From the NCBI GenBank assembly GCA_965658225.1, contig CBFHRK010000027.1, positions 1 to 23,332 on the forward strand: a DNA stretch of 23,332 bases, read 5' to 3'. The translations under genes were made by a program, and so were the position numbers. How positions within the stretch are numbered: position 1 is the first letter of the stretch; every line of letters begins with the position of its first letter. The DNA is from ECT2AJA-044 sp965658225 (GTDB taxonomy: Bacteria > Bacteroidota > Bacteroidia > Flavobacteriales > ECT2AJA-044). A model generated the notes under the pieces. The model saw only the letters and a program-made list of their open reading frames with translations, had not been told where the DNA came from and did not search any database. Shown piece by piece: positions 13,875 through 22,685 of this stretch.

Positions 13875-16535
13875 GTTGAATCAAAGTAAATGGCTTACCT
13901 AAAAAATCATTGAGCCCGGCTGCCTTGTACTTAATTCGATCTTCTTTCATCACGTTGGCCGTCATCGCAACTCTATAGGCATTGGGCAAATTTTGCTCTG
14001 CTTCATAAGCCCGAATACGGTTGTTCGCTTCAACGCCATCCATAATCGGCATTTGAATGTCCATAAGAATAACCTTGCTCGGCTCTTCAATATAGGCTGC
14101 AACAGCCTTTTCCCCGTCTGTTACAAAACGCCCTTTGACTCCCAAGTTTTGAAAGGCCATTTCAATTATTTTCTGGTTCACTGGATTGTCCTCAGCGACT
14201 AAAATAGTCTCAGAGTAAACAGGCCTTTGCGCCTTTTCATTAGGGGTTGCCGTAGACGCGACTGAAACCGTTGGCTCCAAAGTGATCCAAAAAGAAAACT
14301 CCGAACCCTTCCCGAGTTCAGATGTAACGGAGACACCCCCATTCATTAACTCCGAAAGCGACTTCGCAATAGACAAACCCAGTCCGCTTCCTCCAAATTC
14401 TCTTGTCGTTGACGTATCTGCCTGACTAAATTTGGTGAAGATTTGGTCTAACAAATGGGCTTCTATACCAACCCCCGTATCTTGTATTTTACACTTTAAT
14501 TCGAGGCCGCCATTCACCTCGATAACCATCGCCTTTAGGATCACCGACCCGGTCTGTGTAAACTTAATCGCGTTGCTCAAGAAATTACCCAAAACTTGCT
14601 TCAGTCTGAGGGCATCAACTTTCACTCGGCTCGGAAACTCGTCCTCAAAAACCAAGGCATATTCAAGTCCTTTTTCTTCCGCTTTAAACTGAAAAAGAGA
14701 AAAAGACTGTGAAATCGCTTCTTTCAAATTGAATGGCTCATTTTCCAATTCAATTCTTCCCGCTTCAACTTTACTGAGGTCGAGAATGTCATTCAAGGTT
14801 TGCATTAAATCGCTCGTTGAAGCATCAATCAATGAAACTAACTTCTCTCGATCCGATTCTGAATTATTACTCTTCAACAGATCTACGGCGGCAATAATTC
14901 CATTCATTGGTGTCCGAATTTCATGACTCATATTAGCCAGAAACTCCGCTTTTGAACGCTCGCTATTCAACGCTTTTTCCGCAGCCACCATCATGGCTTT
15001 TTCCGCCTTTTCCTGAGCTCTTCGGTCTCTCAATGCGACAATTTTGGCAGGCCCATCTTCGAGGGCTACCGTTTTCACATAAACATCAACAGGTATGGAT
15101 CCCTTTCCATTTGTCGGTTTTAAAATTCCAACTGATTTGTTTTTCTGTTCATCAAAAACGATTAAATCCTTTTCAAGGGCTCTATCAATATTTGCCAATC
15201 CAGATAATCGATCAAATTCTTGATTGTGCACGATAATTATTCCATCACGAGCCCTGTAAATAGCGATAAATGGAGCATTAGAAAGCTCGCGATACCGTGC
15301 GTCGCTTATCGCTAAATTCTTATTGAGTGATCGTTGACGGCGATAAAAGGAGTCCAAAGGCACTCCCAAATAGAACCAAAAGGGCAATGAGCATGACGTA
15401 AACTCGTTGGAGTTCCGTTTCATTTTGAAGGGCTGCTTTTTGCATTTCCCCTTCGAGCCGCAGGCGCTCATTATCAAGGACAACCTGATCTTTTTGAAAC
15501 TGTAACTGTAGCCCCTTAATTTCAGACGAATTATTAAACTCCGTAAGACTGTCGTGAATGCGGTAACCTCGGCGTTGTAGCATCAATGCTTCTCGCCAAT
15601 TGTTTTTTCGCTCCTCAATTTCCGAAAGCATAATGAGCGTTCTCGATTCGGCCGGCTTATAATTAGCCTTTTGCGTTTCTTCCAACAGCTCATAAAGCAG
15701 ACCTTCTGCATCTCGATACCTTTCTGTATCAAAATACAACTGAGCCAAATTCCCTTGGGCCGAAACCAAGCCAAACTGATCTGAAGCCGCTCTTCTATAA
15801 TCGATCGCTTTGCGGTAGTGCTCTTCCGCCTTTTCGTACTCCCCTTGTTCGTGATAAATGAGTCCTAGGTTTACATAGGTACTTGCCAAGGAGCGACTGT
15901 TTCGCGATTTCTCTTTATATACCAGCGCGATTTCATAATAATATTGAGCACTGTCAATTTCATTCCTCTCTTTATAAATGAGGCCAATATTATTGAAGGT
16001 TTCCCCCAAAAGTAGTGTGTCCCTTAGCCCCTCGTATAAATCGGCTGCTTCAAGCGAAAGACTCAGTGCTTCGTCGTAATCGCCAATTTTTCGGAGCAAA
16101 ACCCCCATGTTGTTAAGGGTTTTAGCTGTCCCTATCGAATCGTTAGATTCCCTTCTTATTTCCAGTGAATTTTGATACGATAAAAGTGCTTCTTTAGGTC
16201 GCTCCAAACGCGTTAATACCGCCCCTATATTGTTATACATCCGGGCTCGTTCTTGAGGGCTTGGCAACCTTTCAACAGCACTTTTAAACTCCTTCAGTGC
16301 GGAATCAAGCTGTCCTAAATAAAAATAAGCGTAACCCCTTTCAATAATGAGCTGTGTCCAAAGCGAATCTCCTAACCCTTCGGGTTGATTTTGAAGTACA
16401 GACCAATCATCAACGAATTGCTGAGGGTGATAACGATTCCGCTTGGCTTAAAGCAAGTTTGACCTCTTCCGTCGTTTGACCACGAGCGGAAAAGGAAAGA
16501 ATTAAACTCAACAAAAAAGCACTCGCTATTTTCAT
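13828..16535 (-). pseudogene. TPR-TM-PAS-histidine kinase-receiver hybrid sensor, split by two frameshifts
   Basis: Three frames form one gene. (1) ATG 16535: a signal peptide and 41 codons (MKIASAFLLSLILSF onward), ending at a TGA at 16410-16412. (2) A frame open from about 16447 to 15320 encodes about seven TPRs, a coiled segment and a TM helix (VMLIALLVLFGSAFGLLL). (3) A frame to 13828 encodes YRRQRSLNKN, a PAS-like domain, the HisKA H-box FLANMSHEIRTPMNG, N-box NAIKFT, G1 DTGVGI, F-box FTKFSQ, G2 GGSGLGLSIAK and a receiver with VAEDN, LMDIQMPIMDG and GKPF. Removing one T from the four-T run at 15345-15348 joins TM and kinase as GLLYRRQRS. Removing one base near 16425-16427 joins the signal peptide to the TPRs. 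Both shifts go the same way. All kinase and receiver residues are intact, so decay is recent, or the indels are assembly errors, or the parts are made separately. Confidence 0.82.
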
Positions 16536-16608
16536 GCTAAACATTCTGGGAAACGCAATATACTACCTTCCTGGCAATGAGCCACCCACCCGAAAACGTT
16601 ATCGCAGT

Positions 16609-18456
16609 CTAGTCTTTTTGTGTTGGCTCTGTGAGCGACAACATAAACGCTTTTAGATCCGCCAACTCATACTCCGTAAGCTTCAGCGAATCACCTGGCA
16701 GCGTCTGATACTCCAACTCCAGTCCATAACCTACTCCGCCACCGTTGTTGTAAAAATCGAGTACCTGTTCCAACGTTTTAAAAGATCCATTATGCATGTA
16801 TGGAGCTGTGCGTTCAACGTTGCGCACCGTCATAGTCTTAAAGCTGAACTGATAAAAAGGCGCTTCATCCTTTGCCTTTCCGCTTGTATACCGGCCCAAA
16901 TCGATATCCAAAACCCATTCGTCCGCGTTAGGGTCGGCCGGAACACCGAGGACTTCGGTTTCAGAGTCTTCAAAATGCGGGGGTACCAAGCCGGCAAACG
17001 TGGGTGCGAAATGGCAGGTACCGCAGGTTCCTTTCCCCATGAAAAGGTTAAAGCCTCGAATTGCGGCCTCATCGGCCGGATGTGCCTCTCCGCGGGCCCA
17101 CTTATCAAAATTGCTTTGACCACCTTGCAGGCTGGCTACATAGCTCGCCAAAGCCATTGAGAAGGTATAACGCATCACCGGCTCTTTGAATCGCGGAAAC
17201 ACTTCCTTAAATTCAGCATAGTATTCTGGGTCCGCAGCGAGTTTCTCAAAGATTACAGCGTAGGTGGTATTGAATTCTTTTTCGGTTACGATTACATGTT
17301 CGGCTTGATTTACGAGTTCGTCGGCTCTGAGGTCGTAGAAGTATTCAGCGGCAAACACGGAGTGCAAGAGGCCCGGGGCATTGCGTAAAAGGGATTCCTC
17401 TCCACCCGAGGCTAGACTCGTTACGCGCCCATCCGAAAAGCCCATCTCGGGTTTATGGCAACTGGCGCAACTAAGATCACCTGCATTACTCAATCGCTCA
17501 TCGTAGAACAGCTTTTCACCGAGTGCTATGACCTCTGGCCGGTATTCGCTTTCGGGAACACCCGCAAAATGGGCTGCGTTTAAGAGCTTCAGTCCAAAAA
17601 TTTGCCTTTCATGATAATTCCAATGCTGCGGTATATCGGTCGTTAAGTCGATCGTTTCGATACGCAGCGCACGATGGGCGTCGTACAAAGCCGCATACAA
17701 GGGATCTGCCGCTCTGCGCAAAAAGGCAAAACGATCGAAGGTATCGAAATCCCCGTATTCCAACATTCGAGCACCCGTATCAAGAGCGGTCCAAAGCTCG
17801 CGATCGATTTCTGGAGTTGCTTCTGTAACTAGTTCAGTGTAGAGTGCATATGTTTCGGTCAGTCGCTGCCAGGCAACTTGTGCCTCTTGAATGGCATTCG
17901 CGCTTCCAGGGGTGTCGAAGCCAGTGAGTCCGAGGGAGAAAATCGATAGTACTTCCAATCGCATAGCCTCAAATACTTCACGATCGGTAAGCGGATATGC
18001 CTTAAGAATGAAACGAAGAGAAGTGAGGTGGTGATTGAGAGATTTGATGAAGGGCAACACGTCCGCCCGCGAGGGCGCGGTGGTAAAAAGTAATTCATCG
18101 AGTACTTGTAATCCTTCGGGCTCCATGACTATGAGTCGAGCCGAACTACGATCTACCGTGGGTAGCGGCGCGCCATTGAAGAAATCACCGACGAACATCG
18201 GATCTAATTTCACCAAAAGGTACTCACATCGTTTGTAGGCCAAACGAGTCTTCGTCAGCTGTGATTTCCATTCTTCGATATCGTCGGATTCTTGGACTAG
18301 CTCAAGCAGTTGGGTGGCCTGATCTTGAAGCAAGTCATAATCACGCAAGAATTCCTCTTTTACAAGGTCTGCCGTATTTTCCGGCGTAGGAATATTGTGA
18401 AAGCCGACAAAAGCGAAGGCCCCTGCAATAAGGAAAAGTAGGTTTTTTCTATTCAC
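16609..18456 (-). CDS. Di-haem cytochrome c peroxidase (CcpA/MauG family) with imelysin-like N-terminal region
   Basis: The 615-aa product starts at a GTG and has an N-terminal hydrophobic export signal (MNRKNLLFLIAGAFAFVGF). The C-terminal half carries two covalent haem sites, C330-ASC-H334 and C478-GTC-H482, with GEKLFYDERLSNAGDLSC before the first and NVERTAPYMHNGSFKTLEQV near the end, typical of bacterial cytochrome c peroxidases. The ~300-residue N-terminal region is all-helical and includes YKRCEYLLVKLDP and MEPEGLQVLDELLF, reminiscent of imelysin-type iron-uptake domains; a clear GxHxxE motif was not found, so that label is tentative. A typical CcpA is about 320-350 aa, so the extra domain is a true fusion. 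It follows the PhoX-like gene after a GC-rich hairpin and acts in the periplasm. Confidence 0.9.
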   Translation of the reverse strand: MNRKNLLFLIAGAFAFVGFHNIPTPENTADLVKEEFLRDYDLLQDQATQLLELVQESDDIEEWKSQLTKTRLAYKRCEYLLVKLDPMFVGDFFNGAPLPTVDRSSARLIVMEPEGLQVLDELLFTTAPSRADVLPFIKSLNHHLTSLRFILKAYPLTDREVFEAMRLEVLSIFSLGLTGFDTPGSANAIQEAQVAWQRLTETYALYTELVTEATPEIDRELWTALDTGARMLEYGDFDTFDRFAFLRRAADPLYAALYDAHRALRIETIDLTTDIPQHWNYHERQIFGLKLLNAAHFAGVPESEYRPEVIALGEKLFYDERLSNAGDLSCASCHKPEMGFSDGRVTSLASGGEESLLRNAPGLLHSVFAAEYFYDLRADELVNQAEHVIVTEKEFNTTYAVIFEKLAADPEYYAEFKEVFPRFKEPVMRYTFSMALASYVASLQGGQSNFDKWARGEAHPADEAAIRGFNLFMGKGTCGTCHFAPTFAGLVPPHFEDSETEVLGVPADPNADEWVLDIDLGRYTSGKAKDEAPFYQFSFKTMTVRNVERTAPYMHNGSFKTLEQVLDFYNNGGGVGYGLELEYQTLPGDSLKLTEYELADLKAFMLSLTEPTQKD

Positions 18457-18482
18457 GTGGGTGGTCGTTTTAAGGCAAAGAA

Positions 18483-18509
18483 TCCGGGCGCACTTAGCGT
18501 ACGCCCGGA
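18483..18509 (-). terminator. GC-rich hairpin between the PhoX-like and peroxidase genes
   Basis: TCCGGGCG (18483-18490) is perfectly complementary to CGCCCGGA (18502-18509) around an 11-nt loop. On the minus strand it is followed by TTCTTTGCC, a poor T-run, so it may be a leaky terminator, a processing site or mRNA-stabilising structure rather than a full stop. Confidence 0.6.
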
Positions 18510-18535
18510 CTTTAACAGGTAAAAAAGAAAGTACG

Positions 18536-20371
18536 TTAGTTCTGAATAACTAATTTCTTCGTTTCTCCAGCAGAATTGCGGACATAGTATACCCCTGAAT
18601 CCATATGGGCAACATCGATACGCTTTACGTCGCGGTAAACTTTAATCAGTTGACCAACAGCATTGTAGATAGCAACATCGTCAGCTTCGTTAAAATAAAC
18701 AAAGCGAGTTGTGGGGTTTGGATAGAGGTTAAATCCTTTTTCTCCTTTATTCGGCTCTTCGAGTGAAACCGTTGAACGATCCCATCCTGTTACAGCAATA
18801 GTGCACGAGTTGTTGTATGGGAATGGATTGCTGGTCGAAGGGTGCTGGCTGTTGAACAAGATAGTTTTACCGTCAGGAGTTCCAGTAGCTCCGGTCACTT
18901 CCGCTCCAAGAGGCACCTGTGCAATACGGACTAAATCGTCCCAAGTTGGGTTCGCGATGTCTGTATCGACCAAGTAAAGCTCACAAGTACGATTGCTTAC
19001 ACCCGCTGGAACGCGACCGCGTGAAGTTCCGTTCAAGTCTTCGTTGATGATTAAATACGCTTTGTTATTCACGTATAACATTCCAAGTCCGTCCGGATTT
19101 GATAAGTGCGTTTCAGGGTACTCAGAGATTCCTACTCCATCGTTCAAATCGGGACCTCCTTCAATGTAAACACGAAGTTGATCCGTTGCGGGATCGTACT
19201 CCATAACACGTCCGTAATAGTCTGCGTAGTCAGAGCTATCAGGATGAGTTCCCTGGGCTGTAGCCCGCGCCATTGTGTGTGCTGCGTGAGTTCCGCCAAT
19301 TGCCGAACCATTAGAGAAGCGCCCACCCGGATTGTCGCGACCCGTTTCCGTGAAGTAGATCTTATCGTTATCGGTATTGTAAACCACCCACTCGATACGG
19401 TTGAACATAGTGGCTCCGCGGCTGTATGAGTGAACTTGGATATTTAACATGGTATCGAGGTTGGCATTGTTTACTTCAATCCATGGGTTACCCGATACGT
19501 CTTGTTTGTATACATAGGTTGTTCCTGAAGTAAAGTCGCCTGGAGTATCCGCTACGAATTTCGTGAACAATCCGGGCGTTCCGTCCTCCCCTAGATAAAC
19601 CGTTGTATTGTCTGGAGTTATACAACCACCTTCGAAACCTTGACGCCCCCAGTTGTACTGCTTGCGGATGGCAACGGCTTCACGTGGATCGATCTCAACC
19701 ATGTAATTGTAGTTCTGGAATTTCTCGACGGTTTGACCATTGAATCCGGGGAAACCAGAAGTCGCGTTCGGGTAGTTAGCCGTTCCGGTTCCAATAGTGA
19801 ACATACCCGTATCGCGATCAGCGATGCTGCCGTTAGAAGTACGGAACCACTCTTCGGCAGTCCAAATACGACCATCAACAATTGACATAATACCGCCACA
19901 GTTCATTCCCGTTTCACCTACTGTATTGGCGAAGTCCACGTTGAAGAACTCTCCGGTACGTCCATCGCCCAAGGTCTGGTTCACAATAACCAAAGAGTCA
20001 GTAGTAGGATCGCGACGGATTTTAAAAACGGTCATTCCACCACCGTCACCAATCTTGTCGTCTTGAACGACCATTTCGTGATTCACAGATACCCAACCGA
20101 GATCTTGCGTTCCCGCTTCGTTATCAGGTGTGAATCCGATAAAGTCGTGCCACTGCTTAGCCAACTGCGTACCCGCTGCGTTACCATATGTAGCCGTCGT
20201 TTGTACTTGATGGTGTCCACCAATAAACAAAACTTGTGTGGTCAAAGGTGAGGGACCTACCTTTACTTCATCTGTGATCCAATCGGTTTCTATTGAAGGA
20301 TCGAAAGCGATTTGGCCAAAGACCACGACTCCAACCAAAAGGGATAAAGTCAAAGAATAAAATTTTTTCAT
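18536..20371 (-). CDS. PhoX/DUF839-family secreted protein with T9SS sorting domain
   Basis: The ATG at 20371 is preferred because it begins a signal peptide (MKKFYSLTLSLLVGVVVFGQ); the frame is open to 20440 but without pattern. The 611-aa protein shows PhoX-like landmarks: GWVSVNHEM, GMNCGGIMS (a metal-site Cys region in PhoX), WGRQGFEGGCITPDN, TVYLGEDG, LSNPDGLGM and EVTGATGTPDGKTILFNSQHP. PhoX enzymes are Ca/Fe-dependent phosphatases that release phosphate from esters. Here several motifs deviate (for example GRQGFEGG instead of GRFEHE), so activity needs proof. The C-terminus is a T9SS type A domain (FNLYPNPTTRFVYF ... VDSGVYYVRN-like end, KKLVIQN), so it is exported to the cell surface, not by the Tat-only route of classic PhoX. 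It lies upstream of the peroxidase on the same strand. Confidence 0.85.
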   Translation of the reverse strand: MKKFYSLTLSLLVGVVVFGQIAFDPSIETDWITDEVKVGPSPLTTQVLFIGGHHQVQTTATYGNAAGTQLAKQWHDFIGFTPDNEAGTQDLGWVSVNHEMVVQDDKIGDGGGMTVFKIRRDPTTDSLVIVNQTLGDGRTGEFFNVDFANTVGETGMNCGGIMSIVDGRIWTAEEWFRTSNGSIADRDTGMFTIGTGTANYPNATSGFPGFNGQTVEKFQNYNYMVEIDPREAVAIRKQYNWGRQGFEGGCITPDNTTVYLGEDGTPGLFTKFVADTPGDFTSGTTYVYKQDVSGNPWIEVNNANLDTMLNIQVHSYSRGATMFNRIEWVVYNTDNDKIYFTETGRDNPGGRFSNGSAIGGTHAAHTMARATAQGTHPDSSDYADYYGRVMEYDPATDQLRVYIEGGPDLNDGVGISEYPETHLSNPDGLGMLYVNNKAYLIINEDLNGTSRGRVPAGVSNRTCELYLVDTDIANPTWDDLVRIAQVPLGAEVTGATGTPDGKTILFNSQHPSTSNPFPYNNSCTIAVTGWDRSTVSLEEPNKGEKGFNLYPNPTTRFVYFNEADDVAIYNAVGQLIKVYRDVKRIDVAHMDSGVYYVRNSAGETKKLVIQN

Positions 20372-20641
20372 TTTAGGGGAGAATTGAGGGTTTTTTGATG
20401 ACCTAAAATTACCTCCAACTCCCCGTAAGTGCATTAGCAAAGGATTAGTCCCTTGTGAAAAAAACCTTAAGTCCTGAGTGCGCCTTAATCATGTGAATAA
20501 CTATTCAAACCTCTTTTCCCTATTAGGGCTCGAGCAGTTATGAACAGTGTTGCGAAACGGTTAAACTGAAACCCTTTGTGAAGTTATCCTCAAATGAACA
20601 TTAAGGCCACTTGTAGAAAATACTCATTCCAATTAATCAGC

Positions 20642-22624
20642 CTACAAACCCAATTGCCGGGAGTATGATTGAGGAACCGGAAAGCCTAAGCTGCGGGCAT
20701 TTTGCACATCGCGCCGCGCCGCCTCCAGATTTCCTCGTTGCGACTCCACCATACTCCGATAATAATAGGCCTGACCGTAGGACGGATTCAACGAAATAGC
20801 CTTGGTGTAATCGGCCATAGATGCATCCCAATCGTTCATTTGAAAATACGTGTACCCCCGATTTAAATATACTTGACTGTTGTTGGGTTGAATTTCAAGA
20901 GCGGCGGAATAATCGACTAAGGAAGCTTCATAATTACCCTTTATCGCATGCGTTATCGCGCGATTCGTCAAAGCGTCATAATACTTTGGCCTCAATTCAA
21001 CTGCGCGGTTATAGTCGCTCATCGCCTGATCAATTTCCTGACGCATACTGTACACATTACCGCGGTTTACATAGGCATTAGGGTAACTCGGGTCCACTTC
21101 AATTGCTTTGTTCAAGTCTGCAAAAGCCTTGGCGTAGTCTTGTTCTTGAAATCCATAATATTTTCCGCGATTGTTATAGGCCACGGGCACTTGCGGGTAC
21201 TTTTCAATGACATCGCTAAAAATAGTAACCGTGTTTTCCCAGTCTTTCGTTCTTTCTTTAGCCATTAAAGAAAACACGAGCACCACGGAACCCGCCAATG
21301 AATAAGCAAGCATTTTCTTTTTCTCAATCAGCAATTCAATTCCAGCTCCTAACAAAAATGCTAACCCTACATAGGGTAAATAAGTGTATCGATCAGCCAT
21401 CATTGCGGCGCCCACACTCAAAATCTGAAGTACCAAACCAATCATCGCCAAAAAGAAGCCTATTCCGAACAAAACAATGCGTGTTTTACGAAGACTCCAA
21501 ATTGCCACGGCTACTAATCCGCCCGCCAGGAGCGTAGTAATATAAAAAGTGAAAGGCACNNNNNNNNNNNNNNNNNNNNNNNNNNNNNNNNNNNNNNNNN
21601 NNNNNNNNNNNNNNNNNNNNNNNNNNNNNNNNNNNNNNNNNNNNNNNNNNNNNNNNNNTGTTTTACGAAGACTCCAAATTGCCACGGCTACTAATCCGCC
21701 CGCCAGGAGCGTAGTAATATAAAAAGTGAAAGGCACCCCGTCGGCAGGGTAAGGATAAAAAGCGGAAAGCTTGAACGGAGCGAAAAATTTGGCGAAATAA
21801 ATGATCACTGAATTGCCGGCAAAGAAAATTTTCTCACTCATCGGGTACGATTCCATGGTGAGTGCTTCGGCGCTCCGTTGTGCAACAATAGCCCAGTATC
21901 CAAGAACTAACGCACCAATGAAAAATGGAATCTTTTCGAGCCAAACCTTCGCATTAAACACTCGTTTTCTATAAAAATCGATAAGCAAAAGAATCACGGG
22001 AAAGGGTGCCGCCATGGCCTTACTCATCATTGAAGCCATAAATAGAGTCAGTGCCATCGTATACCAAAGCATTTTCCTTTTCGCATCGTCTAGGTAGGCG
22101 ATATACGACCATAAGCCCGCGAAAAAGAAAAGCGCCATCAGTTGATCCTTTCGAGCTGCAACCCATGCGACCGATTCCACATGCATGGGGTGAACACCAA
22201 AAATAGCCGCGGTAAATGCAGCTAAGAAAACAGAGCCCGTCATTCGCCAAAAGAAGAAATAGACGAATAAAGCCGCTAAGATATGATAGGTTCGGCTCGA
22301 TTCATGAAAGGCGCCCGCATCGTTTCCATACCGGTTCCAATCGAGGATTAAAGTGTAAATGGTAATCGGATGGTAGTTCCCCATGACAAAAGCATCGGGT
22401 GACCAAATTCCTTTCGTATCACTTTTTACAACGTATTCATTTTCGAATACATACGGCGGATCATCCCAATTGGTCCAGTCAAGAGATCCAACTCCGGAAT
22501 AAGCAAACCACGTCAATAGAACGATGCCCAGTGGCACCAAAATGGCCGCAGCCATTGGAAATGCGGGTTTCGAGGTTTCAGCTTTTTTCTTTTTGCGAAC
22601 CTTGTCCGCAGCTTTTTTCGCCAT
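20642..22624 (-). CDS. TMTC-like GT-C membrane glycosyltransferase with C-terminal TPRs (contains an assembly gap)
   Basis: A basic N-terminus is followed by about ten membrane helices. Early motifs WTNWDDPPYV and GNYHPITIY (WDD and HP) and FGVHPMHVESVAWVAARKD are hallmarks of TMTC/O-mannosyltransferase-type GT-C enzymes with TPR tails, which move a sugar from a lipid carrier to protein outside the cytoplasm. The last ~160 residues hold about five TPRs (YNNRGKYYGFQEQDYAKAFAD, YVNRGNVYSMRQEIDQAMSD and so on). The coding frame contains 33 unknown residues with the same 26 residues (VPFTFYITTLLAGG onward) on both sides. Collapsing this gives an uninterrupted 601-aa protein. The acceptor is unknown. 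Confidence 0.88.
   Translation of the reverse strand: MAKKAADKVRKKKKAETSKPAFPMAAAILVPLGIVLLTWFAYSGVGSLDWTNWDDPPYVFENEYVVKSDTKGIWSPDAFVMGNYHPITIYTLILDWNRYGNDAGAFHESSRTYHILAALFVYFFFWRMTGSVFLAAFTAAIFGVHPMHVESVAWVAARKDQLMALFFFAGLWSYIAYLDDAKRKMLWYTMALTLFMASMMSKAMAAPFPVILLLIDFYRKRVFNAKVWLEKIPFFIGALVLGYWAIVAQRSAEALTMESYPMSEKIFFAGNSVIIYFAKFFAPFKLSAFYPYPADGVPFTFYITTLLAGGLVAVAIWSLRKTXXXXXXXXXXXXXXXXXXXXXXXXXXXXXXXXXVPFTFYITTLLAGGLVAVAIWSLRKTRIVLFGIGFFLAMIGLVLQILSVGAAMMADRYTYLPYVGLAFLLGAGIELLIEKKKMLAYSLAGSVVLVFSLMAKERTKDWENTVTIFSDVIEKYPQVPVAYNNRGKYYGFQEQDYAKAFADLNKAIEVDPSYPNAYVNRGNVYSMRQEIDQAMSDYNRAVELRPKYYDALTNRAITHAIKGNYEASLVDYSAALEIQPNNSQVYLNRGYTYFQMNDWDASMADYTKAISLNPSYGQAYYYRSMVESQRGNLEAARRDVQNARSLGFPVPQSYSRQLGL
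21482..21559. repeat. 78-bp sequence duplicated at the gap edge (copy 1)
   Basis: Identical base for base to 21659-21736. It ends exactly at the first N and lies in coding frame, which points to unmerged contig ends rather than biology. Confidence 0.95.
21560..21658. other. Scaffold gap of 99 Ns, probably false
   Basis: The Ns are flanked on both sides by the same 78 bp. Removing the Ns plus one copy (177 bp, 59 codons) keeps the reading frame and gives a continuous membrane protein. Confidence 0.92.
21659..21736. repeat. 78-bp sequence duplicated at the gap edge (copy 2)
   Basis: Identical to 21482-21559, beginning at the first base after the Ns. Confidence 0.95.
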
Positions 22625-22633
22625 TGGGAATCC

Positions 22634-22665
22634 TTTGACAGCGAATATAGCAAATGGTATATTTG
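22634..22665 (+). promoter_or_regulatory. Bacteroidota-type promoter of the aminotransferase gene
   Basis: TTTG at 22634-22637 (-33) and TATATTTG at 22658-22665 (-7, TAnnTTTG) are separated by 20 nt, the expected spacing. The start codon lies 20 nt after the -7 element. Confidence 0.85.
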
Positions 22666-22666
22666 C
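22650..22666. repeat. Inverted repeat over the -7 element
   Basis: GCAAAT-GGTAT-ATTTGC is a perfect 6-bp inverted repeat with a 5-bp centre in the 61-bp space between two divergent genes. It could be an operator, or arise because TTTG-type elements face both ways. Confidence 0.4.
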
Positions 22667-22685
22667 TTACATCACAATTTCACTT

